64,000 nucleotides of DNA from Microbacterium ginsengisoli (GTDB lineage Bacteria; Actinomycetota; Actinomycetes; Actinomycetales; Microbacteriaceae). The stretch covers positions 1 to 64,000 of the forward strand of contig NZ_JYIY01000075.1 in assembly GCF_000956535.1 (NCBI RefSeq), written 5' to 3'. How positions within the stretch are numbered: position 1 is the first letter of the stretch; each line of letters opens with the position of its first letter. The translations under genes were made by a program, and so were the position numbers. This document shows, one piece after another, positions 1-9,078 of the stretch. The notes beneath the pieces were generated by a model, which searched no databases, had not been told where the DNA came from, and saw nothing but the letters and a program-made list of their open reading frames with translations.

Positions 1-2
1 CC

Positions 3-986
3 GCAGATGAGGCCGAGCTCGCCGTCGCCGCGGCGGTCGTCGCCGCGGTGGCCGCGCAGACGGCGTCCGACGTGGCCGCGCGGGAGGCGTCCGAGCGCTG
101 CGCCGACGCGCTCGGCGGTTCCCCGTTCGCCGACGCCGACGCCGTGCGTGCGGCGGTCCGCGACGCGGTCCAGCGCGACCGCCTCGATGCGCGGGTGCGG
201 GGGCACGAGGCATCCGTCGCCACCGTCACCGCGCGTCGGGCGGAACTCGAGGCGCTCGGGCTCCCCGAGGAGCCGGTCGACGTCGCGGCCGCGCAGGAGG
301 CACTGCGGGTCGCGCGCGATGCCGTGCGGTCCGCGACCGACGCCCTCTCCCGGCACGATCAGGCCGCTGCCGCCCTCAGTGACCTGCGCGACCGGGCCGC
401 CGCCGTCGACGAGGGCCGCGCCGAGCTCGAGCGGACGCATCAGATTGTCGCCCGCCTCGCCGACACCCTCGCGGGTCGTGCCCCGAACGACTACCGCATG
501 CCGCTCGAGACCTACGTACTCGCCGCCGAGCTCGAGGAGATCGTGACTGCCGCCAACGTGCGGCTCGACGAGATGTCGAGCGGGCGGTACCGCCTGCAGC
601 ACACCGATGCGCGTGCCTCACGCGGGGCGCAGAGCGGTCTCGGGCTCGAGATCGTCGACGCGTTCACCGCGGTCGCGCGCCCCGCGCACTCGCTGTCCGG
701 CGGGGAGACCTTTCTGGCCTCGCTCGCCCTCGCGCTCGGGCTCGCCGAGGTCGTGACGGCGCGGGCCGGCGGCATCCGTCTCGACACGCTCTTCATCGAC
801 GAAGGATTCGGCTCGCTCGATGCCGAGACCCTCGACCTCGCGATGCGCACCCTCGACGAGCTGCGCAGCGGCGGACGCACGGTCGGCGTCATCAGCCACG
901 TCGAGGCGATGAAGGAGCAGATCCCCGCCCAGCTCGTCGTCGAGGCGACCGGCCGGGGGCCCAGCATCATCCGGCAGTCGGACTGA
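3..986 (+). CDS. sbcC: SbcC-type exonuclease subunit, C-terminal part (5' end outside window)
   Basis: The frame is open to the left edge of the window, so only the last 327 residues are visible. SbcC is the ATPase subunit of the SbcCD nuclease, which cuts hairpins and DNA ends during repair. The visible part begins with an Ala/Arg/Glu-rich helical stretch that fits the returning arm of the long coiled coil. It ends with the C-terminal ABC half: the LSGGE signature near residue 231 and a Walker B strand reading LFIDEGFGSLD near residue 262, followed by a D-loop and a switch His (GVISHVEAM). The N-terminal Walker A half and the partner sbcD should lie upstream. The family call is secure from the C-terminal motifs alone; the full length cannot be judged here. 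Confidence 0.93.
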   Translation, partial: ADEAELAVAAAVVAAVAAQTASDVAAREASERCADALGGSPFADADAVRAAVRDAVQRDRLDARVRGHEASVATVTARRAELEALGLPEEPVDVAAAQEALRVARDAVRSATDALSRHDQAAAALSDLRDRAAAVDEGRAELERTHQIVARLADTLAGRAPNDYRMPLETYVLAAELEEIVTAANVRLDEMSSGRYRLQHTDARASRGAQSGLGLEIVDAFTAVARPAHSLSGGETFLASLALALGLAEVVTARAGGIRLDTLFIDEGFGSLDAETLDLAMRTLDELRSGGRTVGVISHVEAMKEQIPAQLVVEATGRGPSIIRQSD

Positions 987-1136
987 TCAGCCGGCGGGGC
1001 CGGGTGAGTGCCGGCTCCGCAGGGCACCGCTCAGCCCGACGCGGGCGCGCGGCGCCCCGGCCATGCGGCTGTGCCGACCCACGGCGCTCGCGCAGCCCGA
1101 TGCCGCCCATGCGGCTGTGCAGGCCTGCCGCCGATC

Positions 1137-1197
1137 GCGCGGAAACAGGCGAACGCGCGAGAACAGGCGACATCCTCGCGATTGGTCCTGCGTCCGC
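1137..1197. repeat. Dispersed palindromic repeat, copy 1
   Basis: This copy begins with GCGCGGAAACAGGCGAACGC and recurs 128 bp downstream with only a few changes. Internally CGCGAG pairs with CTCGCG, and the leading GGAAACAGG is nearly complementary to CCTGTTTTCC just after the copy (1204-1213), so the unit can fold into a long hairpin. A related segment lies inside menE at 40921-40969. The function is unknown; a REP-like element is the simplest reading. Confidence 0.75.
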
Positions 1198-1264
1198 GTG
1201 TGTTCCTGTTTTCCGTACCTGCCCGGCACGGCCCGGTGCCGGTGCCCGCCGTGCGCTCCCGCCC

Positions 1265-1325
1265 GCGCGGAAACAGGCGAACGCGCGAGGACAGGCGACA
1301 TCCTCGCGATTCGTCCTGCGTCCGC
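1265..1325. repeat. Dispersed palindromic repeat, copy 2
   Basis: This is the second copy of the 61-bp element in the sbcC-nucleosidase gap. It differs from copy 1 at very few positions, for example GAGGACAGG here against GAGAACAGG in copy 1. The CGCGAG/CTCGCG inverted arms are kept. The GAGGACAGG variant is the exact complement of the right arm of the palindrome within menE, which ties the two loci together. Confidence 0.75.
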
Positions 1326-1481
1326 CAGGTCTCCTGCGCTCGGCACCTGCTTGGCACGACCCCGCGGCGGTGCCCGGCGCGACCCCGCACCGGAGCCCCG
1401 ACCCCGCAGCCCGCTTCGCGCGACCCCGTGGCGGTACGCGGCCCGCGCAAGCCTCGGCACACGGCCCGGCGGGGCCCGCCC

Positions 1482-2039
1482 TCAGGCCCCGTAGAGCCCG
1501 GCGAGGTGGGTGTAGAGCTGGGCGCTGCAGTGGGCGACGGTCTCGTCCCACAGCTGGGTGGCGCCGTCCTGCGCGCTGTCGGAGATCGCCTTGAACACGC
1601 GGATCGGCACCGCGTACTCGTGCGCGACCCAGATGTAGGCGAACGTCTCCATGTCGACCAGCTGCGCGCCGAGCTCGCGGATCGCGACCACGGCGTCGGC
1701 GTCGTCGATGAACCGGTCGCCGGTGGCGATGACGACACCCGGATGCCCCGTCTCGACGGTCGACGGAAGCGAGACGTGCTGCCCCACGATGCCGTCGAGG
1801 TCGGTCACGTCGTGCTGCAGCGCGGCGGAGATCTCGTGCACACCGGCGGCGAGGCCGGCGTCGAGCTGCCCCGCGGTGCCGACGACGACGATCTCGTCGA
1901 CCTCGCCGCGCTCGAGGGCCCGGGTCAACTCGACCGCGGCCTTGAGCTTGCCGGGTCCGGTGACCAGGCGCGAGAAGCCGGGCAGCTCCAGCGGGAACCC
2001 GACGAGCTCGGAGTTCAGGGCGGCGACCAGCAGGCGCAT
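1482..2039 (-). CDS. Nucleosidase / nucleoside phosphorylase superfamily protein
   Basis: This 185-residue protein resembles the MTA/SAH nucleosidase and purine nucleoside phosphorylase fold, which removes the base from nucleosides. The N-terminal strand MRLLVAALNSEL, the Gly-rich VVVGTAGQLDAGL segment near residue 50 and the VDMETFAYIWVA motif near residue 136, with the conserved Met-Glu pair that holds the ribose, are all present. It is shorter than the usual 230 residues of MtnN, so the exact substrate is uncertain. It starts one base after the nadE stop codon on the same strand and is surely co-transcribed with it. That fits a role in nucleoside or NAD-related salvage, which is an inference from position. 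The ATG start is set by this tight junction. Confidence 0.78.
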   Translation of the reverse strand: MRLLVAALNSELVGFPLELPGFSRLVTGPGKLKAAVELTRALERGEVDEIVVVGTAGQLDAGLAAGVHEISAALQHDVTDLDGIVGQHVSLPSTVETGHPGVVIATGDRFIDDADAVVAIRELGAQLVDMETFAYIWVAHEYAVPIRVFKAISDSAQDGATQLWDETVAHCSAQLYTHLAGLYGA

Positions 2040-2040
2040 G

Positions 2041-4113
2041 TCAGTTGTCTCCCGGGGCGGTGGTGTCGAGGGCGGCATCGAGTTCGGCGATCCAGGCGCG
2101 GGCGTTGCCGTCGCTCGGCGCCCGCCAGTCGCCGCGCGGCGACAGTGATCCGGCGGGCGACACCTTCGGGCCGTTGGGGATGGCCGTGCGCTTGAACTGC
2201 GCGAACCCGAAGTAGCGCGACAGGAACACGCGCAGCCACCGGACGATCTCGGCCCGGTCGTAGCTCGGCCGCTCGCCCTCGGGGAACCCGGCGGGCCAGG
2301 AGCCGGCTGCGGCATCCGCCCAGGCGCGCTCGGCGAGGAACGCGATCTTCGAGGGCCGCAGCCCGTGGCGCAGCACGTGGAACAGGGCGAAGTCGTGCAG
2401 GGCGTACGGCCCGATGGTGTCCTCGGTGGACTGCACGTTGCCGTCGGCATCGGCCGGCACGAGCTCGGGGCTGATCTCGGTGTCGAGCACCGACTGCAGC
2501 ACAGCGGCGGTCGCGGCATCCACCCCTTCGCCCTCGGCGATGACCCAGCGGATGAGGTGCTGGATGAGCGTCTTCGGCACGCCGGCGTTGACGGCGTAGT
2601 GGCTCATCTGGTCGCCGACGCCGTACGTCGCCCAGCCGAGGCCGAGCTCGGACAGGTCGGAGGTGCCGATGACGATGCCGCCGTGACGGTTCGCGAGGCG
2701 GAAGAGCACGTCGGTGCGGGCGCCCGCCTGCACGTTCTCGAACGTCACGTCGTAGACGGGCTCGCCGCTCGCGTAGGGGTGCCCGATCGCGCCGAGGAGG
2801 TCGTGGGCGACCGGGGTGATGTCGATCGTCTCGACCGTCGCACCGATCGCCTTGGCGAGCGCGACGGCGTTCGAGCGGGTGTGGTCGCTGGTCGCGAACC
2901 CCGGCAGCGTGTAGGCGAGGATGTCGCTGCGCGGCCGCCCGGCGCGGTCCATGGCCCGTGCGACGACGAGCAGTGCATGCGTCGAGTCGAGGCCGCCGGA
3001 GACACCGATCACCGGCTTCGGGTGGCCGATGGCGGCGAGGCGCTGCTCGAGACCGGCGACCTGGATGTGGAAGGCCTCGTAGCAGTCCTGCGCGAGACGG
3101 GCCGGATCCGCGGGCACGAACGGGAACCGCGCGACATCCCGTCGCAGGCCCACATCGCTCAGGGGCGGGTCGAGCCGCCACGGCACGACCACCGGGGCGC
3201 CGGGCACGAGTGCGGCGCGGTTGTCGTCGAACGTTCCCTGTCGCTGGCGGTCCTGGCGGATGCGGTCGAGGTCGACGTCGACGATGCTCGCGCGCGCCCC
3301 CTCGGGGAAGCGCTCGGTGCGCGCCAGCACGGTGCCGAGCTCGGCGATGAGGGTCTGCCCGTCCCACGCGACGTCGTTGGTCGATTCGCCCATGCCGGCG
3401 GCGGCATATGCGTACGCCGCCAGGCCGCGGAGCGACTGCGAGCGCACGAGCAGCTCGCGGTCGTCGGCGCGCGCGATGGTGATGGGGCTGCCCGACAGGT
3501 TCAGCAGCACGGTCGCGCCCTGCAGGGCGGCCGTCGACGACGGGGGCACGGGCACCCACAGGTCCTCGCAGATCTCGGCGTGCACGACGAGGCCGGGCAC
3601 ATCGGATGCCGCGAAGTGCAGCTGCGTGCCGAACGGCACCGTTCCGAGCGGCCCGAGGTCGGCGACATCCGTGTCGGCGTCGGCTCCGGAGGCGTACCAG
3701 CGCCGCTCGTAGAACTCCCGGTAGGTCGGCAGCGAGGTCTTCGGCACGACGCCGAGCACACGCCCGCGGTGGATGGCGACCGCGCAGTTGTAGAGGCGGC
3801 TGCCGATCCGCAGCGGCGCGCCGACGAACAGCAGCGGCAGCAGATCGGCGGATGCCGCGGCCACCGCGTCGATCGCATCGATCACGGCGTCGAGCAGCGG
3901 GTCCTGCAGCACGAGGTCGTCGATCGCGTATCCGCTGAGACCGAGCTCGGGGAAGACGGCGACGGCGACGGCGTCGTCGTGCAGCCGACGGGCCTCCGCG
4001 ATCGTCGCCGCGGCGTTGCGCGCGGGGTCGGCGATCGCGAGCGGAAGGGTCACCGCGGCGACACGGGCGAACCCGTGGCGATAGGCGCTCGCGAACGGCA
4101 GGGCGGTGGTCAC
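2041..4113 (-). CDS. nadE: Glutamine-dependent NAD(+) synthetase
   Basis: The enzyme makes NAD from deamido-NAD using glutamine nitrogen and ATP. At 690 residues it is the long two-domain form typical of Mycobacterium. The N-terminal nitrilase-type glutaminase has the triad Glu56 (VFPELGLSGYA), Lys125 (VPKTSLPTYREFY) and Cys182 (HAEICEDLW). The C-terminal synthetase has the ATP-binding loop VSGGLDST near residues 371-378 and GTSDLSELGLGW further on. The GTG start at 4113 is preferred over upstream options because the glutaminase then begins at its normal place and a CAGACT hexamer sits six bases before it. The nucleosidase gene follows one base after the stop. The divergent neighbour is the nuclease/helicase gene at 4233. 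Confidence 0.95.
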   Translation of the reverse strand: MTTALPFASAYRHGFARVAAVTLPLAIADPARNAAATIAEARRLHDDAVAVAVFPELGLSGYAIDDLVLQDPLLDAVIDAIDAVAAASADLLPLLFVGAPLRIGSRLYNCAVAIHRGRVLGVVPKTSLPTYREFYERRWYASGADADTDVADLGPLGTVPFGTQLHFAASDVPGLVVHAEICEDLWVPVPPSSTAALQGATVLLNLSGSPITIARADDRELLVRSQSLRGLAAYAYAAAGMGESTNDVAWDGQTLIAELGTVLARTERFPEGARASIVDVDLDRIRQDRQRQGTFDDNRAALVPGAPVVVPWRLDPPLSDVGLRRDVARFPFVPADPARLAQDCYEAFHIQVAGLEQRLAAIGHPKPVIGVSGGLDSTHALLVVARAMDRAGRPRSDILAYTLPGFATSDHTRSNAVALAKAIGATVETIDITPVAHDLLGAIGHPYASGEPVYDVTFENVQAGARTDVLFRLANRHGGIVIGTSDLSELGLGWATYGVGDQMSHYAVNAGVPKTLIQHLIRWVIAEGEGVDAATAAVLQSVLDTEISPELVPADADGNVQSTEDTIGPYALHDFALFHVLRHGLRPSKIAFLAERAWADAAAGSWPAGFPEGERPSYDRAEIVRWLRVFLSRYFGFAQFKRTAIPNGPKVSPAGSLSPRGDWRAPSDGNARAWIAELDAALDTTAPGDN

Positions 4114-4125
4114 GCGTCCAGTCTG
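4114..4125 (-). promoter_or_regulatory. Probable leaderless -10 of nadE
   Basis: CAGACT is followed by six bases and the GTG of nadE, with no Shine-Dalgarno. It differs from the TAGACT seen elsewhere in the window only in its first base. The same variant precedes the LLM gene ending at 10321. Confidence 0.5.
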
Positions 4126-4232
4126 GCACTGCGGGCCGTCGGCCCGCGCGCCGGCGACGGGGCACGGCGGCCACGGCGGCGCAGCGGCGGTGTCGGCGGC
4201 GGCCGTTAGGGTCGAGCGGGAGAGGACGTCCC

Positions 4233-7200
4233 ATGCGCTACATCGAGGCCGCAGGCCCACAGCCCGCCCGCATCGTGTGGAGCGCGAGCGACCTCAAGGC
4301 CGCCGCCGAGTGCGAATTCGCCTGGCTGCGCGCCATCGACGCGAAGCTCGGCCGCGTGCCCGCGGTCGACGAGCCCGACGACCCCACCCTCGAGCGCGCC
4401 GGCCGCCTCGGCACGCAGCACGAGCTGCGCGTGCTCGAGCGCTACCGCGAGACGCATCCGGGAACCGTCGTCGAGATCCCCGAGACGCGCTCGGCCGATG
4501 CGACGGCGATGGATGCCGCGGTCACCGCGACCGTGCGGGCGCTCGGCGACCCGGCGGCATCCGTCGTCTACCAGGCCGCGTTCGCGACCGGCGAGTTCGT
4601 CGGGTTCGCCGACTTCCTGCTGCGCGGCGACGACGGGCGCTGGATCGTGCAGGACACCAAGCTCGCCCGCCACGCCCGTGTCACCGCGCTCATGCAGCTC
4701 GCCGCCTACGTCGACCAGCTCGACCGGCTGGGCATCGCCCGCGCCGACGAGGTCGAGCTGCTGCTCGGCGACGGCACGACGAGTGTGCACCGGGTCGCCG
4801 ACCTGATGCCCGTGTTCACGCTGCGGCGGGAGCGCCTGCGCGCCCTGATCGCCGACCGTGACCTCGCCGCCGGGGCGTCCGGCACGCCGATCGCCTGGGG
4901 AGACGACCGCGGCGCCCTGCACGTCGTGGCGTGCGGCCGGTGCGCGACGTGCGACCTCGAGGTGGTCGGCCAACGCGACCTGCTGCTCGTCGCCGGCATG
5001 CGCCCGGTGCAGCGCGAGCGGATGCGCGCCGGGGGTGTCGACACGATCGACGCGCTGGCCGCGGCATCCGCCCCGCCCGAGGGGCTCGGCGCCGAGGTGT
5101 GGGAATCGCTGCGCACGCAGGCGCGGCTGCAGCTGGCGAGCGAGCAGCAGCAGACGGATGGCGCGTCCCGCCCGCCCGCGCCCGCCTACGAGGTGGTGTC
5201 GGCGGCCGCGCTCGGTGCGCTGCCGCGGCCCGATCACGGCGACCTGTTCTTCGACTTCGAGGGCGACCCGCTCTACACCGAGCACGCCGGCGGTGCGAAC
5301 GTGTGGGGCATCGACTACCTGTTCGGGTGGGTCGACACCCGCGAGCAGTACAGCGCCCTGTGGGCGCACACCTTCGCCGACGAGAAGCGCGCGCTCGAGC
5401 AGTTCGTCGATCTGATCGAGCTGCGCCGGCGCACCCATTCGGGCCTGCACATCTACCACTACGCGCCGTACGAGCCGACGCATCTGCTGCAGATGGCCGC
5501 GCGGCACGGCACCCGCGAGGCCGAGGTTGATCGGCTGCTGCGCGAGGGTGTGTTCGTCGATCTCTACCCGATCGTGCGGCGGGCGCTGCGGGTGGGGTCC
5601 CGCTCCTACTCGATCAAGAAGCTCGAGCCGCTCTACATGGGCGACGACCTGCGCACGAGCGACGTGCAGCGCGGCGACGACTCGATCGTGCGCTACGTCG
5701 AGGCGCGGGCGGCCGCAGACGACGGCGACGACGCGGCCGCGGCGGCGATCCTCGACGACCTGGCCGAGTACAACCGCGACGACTGCGTCTCCACTCTGCG
5801 GCTGCGCGACTGGCTGGTCGCCCGCGCGCGCGACGCCGGGCTCTATCCCGCCCGCGATGTCACCCCCGAGGAGACGCCCTACGAGCCGTCGCCGACATCG
5901 GTCGCCCTCAGCCGACGGGCGACGGATGCCGCGGCCCTCACGTCGCCCGACGACCCCGACGTGCGTGCGCTGGCGCTCGCCGCGGCCGCCATCGACTACT
6001 ACCCGCGCGAGGCGAAGACGTTCTGGGCGGGTCACTTCCTGCGGCTGCGCGAGCCGGTGTCGCTCTGGGAGCAGACCCGTGACGTGGTGGTCGTCGACGC
6101 GGCCCGCAGTCGGGTCGTGACCGACTGGCACCGCGGCGACGGGCAGCGGGTCGACCGCCGCATCATCGAGCTGCACGGCGACGTCGCGCCCGGCACCCGG
6201 CTGAGCGAGGGCTCCGATCCGTTCGCGCTCTACCCCATGCCTGCGCCCTACCCGATCGCCCAGCCGTCGCCGCGGTGGATCCACGCCGGCCGCACCGTTC
6301 AGGTGCTCGAGGTGCTCGACGACGGCGCGGTGATCGCCGAGTTCGCCGTCGACGGCGAGACGTGGGACACGCTGCCGATCGCGCTGACTCCGCCGCGGCC
6401 CCCGCAGGCCGCCGGGCAGCAGACCGCGATCGACGCATGGGCCGAGGGGCTGCTCGACGCCGCCCCCGGGTTCCCCGACGACCCCGCGACCGATCTGCTG
6501 CGCCGCCGTCCGCCGCGTCTGCGCGGGCGTCAGCTCACCTCGAGCCCGCACGGGCGCGCGGCGGGCGAGCTGGCGGCGACGATCGCGGCATCCGTCGCCG
6601 ACCTCGACCGCAGCTACCTGGCCGTGCAGGGTCCTCCGGGCACCGGCAAGACCTACATCGGTGCCCGGGTGATCGCGAGCCTCGTGCGCGACCGCGGGTT
6701 CCGGGTCGGTGTGGTCGCGCAGTCCCATGCCGTCGTCGAGCACATGCTCGAAGGGGTCATCGCCGCCGGGGTGCCCGCCGTGCAGGTGGCGAAGGCGCCG
6801 AAGGATCCGGCATCGACCGGTCACGCGTTCACGGCGATCCGCAAGAACGGGATGGCCGGGTTCATCGCCGACCAGTCGGGCGGGTTCGTCGTCGGCGGCA
6901 CCGCCTGGGACTTCGCGAACACCAACCGCGTTGCGCGCGGCGGGCTCGACCTGCTCGTGATCGACGAGGCGGGGCAGTTCTCCCTCGCCTCGACCATCGC
7001 CGTCTCGCTCGCCGCCCCGCGTCTGCTGCTGCTCGGCGACCCGCAGCAGCTGCCGCAGGTCAGTCAGGGAACGCATCCCGAGCCGGTCGACACGTCCGCG
7101 CTCGGGTGGGTGATGGCGGATGCCGCGGTGCTCCCGCCGACCCACGGCTACTTCCTCTCGCGCACCTGGCGCATGCATCCGCGTGTCGCCGCCCCGGTCT

Positions 7201-7766
7201 CGACCCTGTCCTACGACGGTGCGCTCGCCTCCGCCCCCGACGCCGGGCTCCGCTCGCTCGCCGGCATCGAGCCGGGCCTGCATCCGCTGCCCCTCGCCCA
7301 CGAGGGTAACGCCGTGCAGTCGCCCGAAGAGGCCGCCGAGGTCGTGCGACTCGCCCGCGACCTGGTGGGTCGCACGTACACCGACCCGGGCGATCCCGAC
7401 GCCGCGGGCGGACGGGCGCTCGCGGCATCCGATCTGATCGTGGTCACCCCGTACAACGCGCAGCAGGTGCTCGTCGAGGAGGCGCTCGCCGGCGCCGGTC
7501 TCGCCGACGTGCGGGTGGGCACGGTGGACCGCTTTCAGGGGCAGGAGGCGGCGGTCGCGATCGTGAGCCTCGCCGCGTCGTCCGGGCGGGCGGCGCCGCG
7601 CGGACTCGAGTTCCTGCTGCTGCAGAACCGGCTCAACGTCGCGGTCTCGCGGGCGAAGGTCGCAGCCTACGTGATCTATTCGCCCGCTCTGCTCGACGAC
7701 CTGCCGTACACCCCGGCCGGCGTCGCGCGCCTGAGCGCGTTCGCTCGGCTCGTCGGCGTCGCCTGA
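4233..7766 (+). CDS. TM0106-family RecB-like nuclease fused to an SF1 (UPF1-like) helicase
   Basis: This 1177-residue protein joins three parts. Residues about 15-260 form a RecB-like nuclease: GFADFLL near 124-130 and the catalytic Asp141-Thr-Lys143 of the D-x-K motif, then a CxxC pair (CGRCATC) near 233. Residues about 335-540 look like an RNase H-like/DEDD exonuclease: FFDFEGDPLY, later HIYHYAPYE and a terminal EYNRDDC. Residues about 790-1170 are a superfamily 1 helicase: Walker A GPPGTGKT near 801, Walker B VIDEAGQF near 909, LLGDPQQLPQ, VDRFQGQE and NVAVSRAK. The family is widespread in actinobacteria and presumably processes nucleic acid ends, but its biological role is not established. 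A Shine-Dalgarno-like GAGAGGAC sits about 5 nt before the ATG. TAGGGT at 4207 is a plausible -10 giving a short leader. Confidence 0.88.
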   Translation: MRYIEAAGPQPARIVWSASDLKAAAECEFAWLRAIDAKLGRVPAVDEPDDPTLERAGRLGTQHELRVLERYRETHPGTVVEIPETRSADATAMDAAVTATVRALGDPAASVVYQAAFATGEFVGFADFLLRGDDGRWIVQDTKLARHARVTALMQLAAYVDQLDRLGIARADEVELLLGDGTTSVHRVADLMPVFTLRRERLRALIADRDLAAGASGTPIAWGDDRGALHVVACGRCATCDLEVVGQRDLLLVAGMRPVQRERMRAGGVDTIDALAAASAPPEGLGAEVWESLRTQARLQLASEQQQTDGASRPPAPAYEVVSAAALGALPRPDHGDLFFDFEGDPLYTEHAGGANVWGIDYLFGWVDTREQYSALWAHTFADEKRALEQFVDLIELRRRTHSGLHIYHYAPYEPTHLLQMAARHGTREAEVDRLLREGVFVDLYPIVRRALRVGSRSYSIKKLEPLYMGDDLRTSDVQRGDDSIVRYVEARAAADDGDDAAAAAILDDLAEYNRDDCVSTLRLRDWLVARARDAGLYPARDVTPEETPYEPSPTSVALSRRATDAAALTSPDDPDVRALALAAAAIDYYPREAKTFWAGHFLRLREPVSLWEQTRDVVVVDAARSRVVTDWHRGDGQRVDRRIIELHGDVAPGTRLSEGSDPFALYPMPAPYPIAQPSPRWIHAGRTVQVLEVLDDGAVIAEFAVDGETWDTLPIALTPPRPPQAAGQQTAIDAWAEGLLDAAPGFPDDPATDLLRRRPPRLRGRQLTSSPHGRAAGELAATIAASVADLDRSYLAVQGPPGTGKTYIGARVIASLVRDRGFRVGVVAQSHAVVEHMLEGVIAAGVPAVQVAKAPKDPASTGHAFTAIRKNGMAGFIADQSGGFVVGGTAWDFANTNRVARGGLDLLVIDEAGQFSLASTIAVSLAAPRLLLLGDPQQLPQVSQGTHPEPVDTSALGWVMADAAVLPPTHGYFLSRTWRMHPRVAAPVSTLSYDGALASAPDAGLRSLAGIEPGLHPLPLAHEGNAVQSPEEAAEVVRLARDLVGRTYTDPGDPDAAGGRALAASDLIVVTPYNAQQVLVEEALAGAGLADVRVGTVDRFQGQEAAVAIVSLAASSGRAAPRGLEFLLLQNRLNVAVSRAKVAAYVIYSPALLDDLPYTPAGVARLSAFARLVGVA

Positions 7767-7988
7767 CCCCAGGCCCGCGGCGCGCTCGACGACGCCGGCC
7801 GCGTCGCGGCACCCCTCGCGCACGCCCACGGGCAGGTGCCGCGACGCCGAGCGACGTGCCGCCGTGAGGATCTCGTCAGGATGCCCCGAACAGGTCATGT
7901 CGGTCGGCTACCATCGAGCGGCTTCGCCGCGCTCCACCCGCTGTCCCGAGTCGGAGCGGCGCGACCGCCCCGAGAGAGGAGCCCGCCC

Positions 7989-8990
7989 ATGCCCTTGGTC
8001 GACAACGCCATCTACGTCGACGGTCGCCGCGCCGAGACACCCGGCACGCTCGATGAGACCTACCGGCTGCACGACGATCGCGGAGGGCTCGCCTGGATCG
8101 GGCTCTACCGTCCGAGCGCCGAAGAGGTCGCCTCGGTCGCCGCCGAGTTCGACCTGCACCCGCTCGCCGTTGAGGACGCACTCACCGGGCACCAGCGCTC
8201 GAAGATCGAACGCTACGGCGACGTCCTGTTCGTCGTGCTGCGACCCGCCCGTTACGACGACGAGCGCGAGGAGGTCGAGCTCGGCGAAGTGCACGTGTTC
8301 GTCGGCCCCGACTTCGTCATCACGATCCGTCACGCGGAATCCCCGAACCTCGCGGCGGTGCGCTCGCGACTCGAGCACCAGCCCGACCTGCTCGCGCTGG
8401 GTCCGGAGGCGATCCTCTACGCGATCCTCGACCGGGTGGTCGACGAGTACGAGCCCGTCGTCGCCGGAATCGAGAACGATCTCGACGAGATCGAGGATCA
8501 GCTCTTCGGTGACAGCGACGACGACGCCCTGTCGCGACGTATCTACGAGCTGTACGGCGAGGTGCTCAGCATCGGTCGGGCCGTGCACCCCCTCGCGGCC
8601 ATGATCGACAAGCTCCAGCGCGGTTTCGAGAAGTACGACGTCGACCTCGAGCTGCGCCGCAGCCTGCGCGACGTGCTCGACCACGTCGAGAAGATCGACG
8701 CCCAGGTCGACGGCTACCGTACGCTGCTCGACAAGGCGCTCACGGTGCACTCCGCGCTCGTCGCGCGGCGACAGACCGAGGCGAACCTGGCTCAGAACGA
8801 CGAGATCAAGAAGATCTCATCCTGGGCGGCGATCATCTTCGCGCCGACACTCATCGGAACGATCTACGGCATGAACTTCGAGGACATGCCCGAGCTGCAC
8901 TGGCAGTACGGCTACCCGCTGGCGATCGGCGTGATGCTCGCGTTCCCCACGACGCTCTACTTCATCTTCAAGCGCAAGCACTGGCTGTGA
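7989..8990 (+). CDS. corA: CorA-family magnesium/cobalt transporter
   Basis: The 333-residue protein has the CorA plan: a long acidic cytoplasmic funnel (residues 1-270, with LTGHQRSKIERYGDVLF typical of the alpha/beta domain) and two C-terminal membrane helices. The signature GMN is at residues 294-296 (YGMNFEDMPEL), at the end of the first helix. The second helix covers roughly 308-327, and the protein ends in a basic KRKHWL tail that should face the cytoplasm. It mediates Mg2+ (or Co2+) uptake as a pentamer. The start is fixed by a Shine-Dalgarno AGAGGAG eight bases upstream of the ATG. TACCAT at 7909 is a possible -10. The gene stands alone, convergent with upp. Confidence 0.93.
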   Translation: MPLVDNAIYVDGRRAETPGTLDETYRLHDDRGGLAWIGLYRPSAEEVASVAAEFDLHPLAVEDALTGHQRSKIERYGDVLFVVLRPARYDDEREEVELGEVHVFVGPDFVITIRHAESPNLAAVRSRLEHQPDLLALGPEAILYAILDRVVDEYEPVVAGIENDLDEIEDQLFGDSDDDALSRRIYELYGEVLSIGRAVHPLAAMIDKLQRGFEKYDVDLELRRSLRDVLDHVEKIDAQVDGYRTLLDKALTVHSALVARRQTEANLAQNDEIKKISSWAAIIFAPTLIGTIYGMNFEDMPELHWQYGYPLAIGVMLAFPTTLYFIFKRKHWL

Positions 8991-9078
8991 GCGCGGTCCG
9001 TCGACGCATCGCGGGGCGACGGAGGCCGCGCGTGCCGGGCCCACACATGGGGGTCGCCGCCGGCCCGAGCGACCGCGG

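Larger units (their letters stand above)
987..1481. other. Intergenic region of 495 bp carrying two copies of a hairpin-forming repeat
   Basis: No credible gene is seen between sbcC and the nucleosidase gene, which are transcribed toward each other. Open frames here are Arg/Pro/Ala-rich shadows of GC-rich DNA. The stretch contains a duplicated 61-bp element (positions 1137-1197 and 1265-1325) and a shorter duplicated segment, CATGCGGCTGTGC, at about 1062-1074 and 1109-1121. Apart from these repeats I see nothing that can be named. Confidence 0.6.

Noticed and set aside
2365..4209. A 614-codon plus-strand frame opposite nadE
   Set aside because: The composition is Val/Arg/Gly/Asp/His-heavy without a recognisable fold, and nadE on the other strand has intact catalytic residues in both domains.
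4206..7898. A 1230-codon open frame on the minus strand opposite the nuclease/helicase gene
   Set aside because: It is an Arg/Gly/His-rich antisense shadow with no domain, while the plus-strand product has complete helicase and nuclease motifs. Long antisense frames are usual at this GC content.
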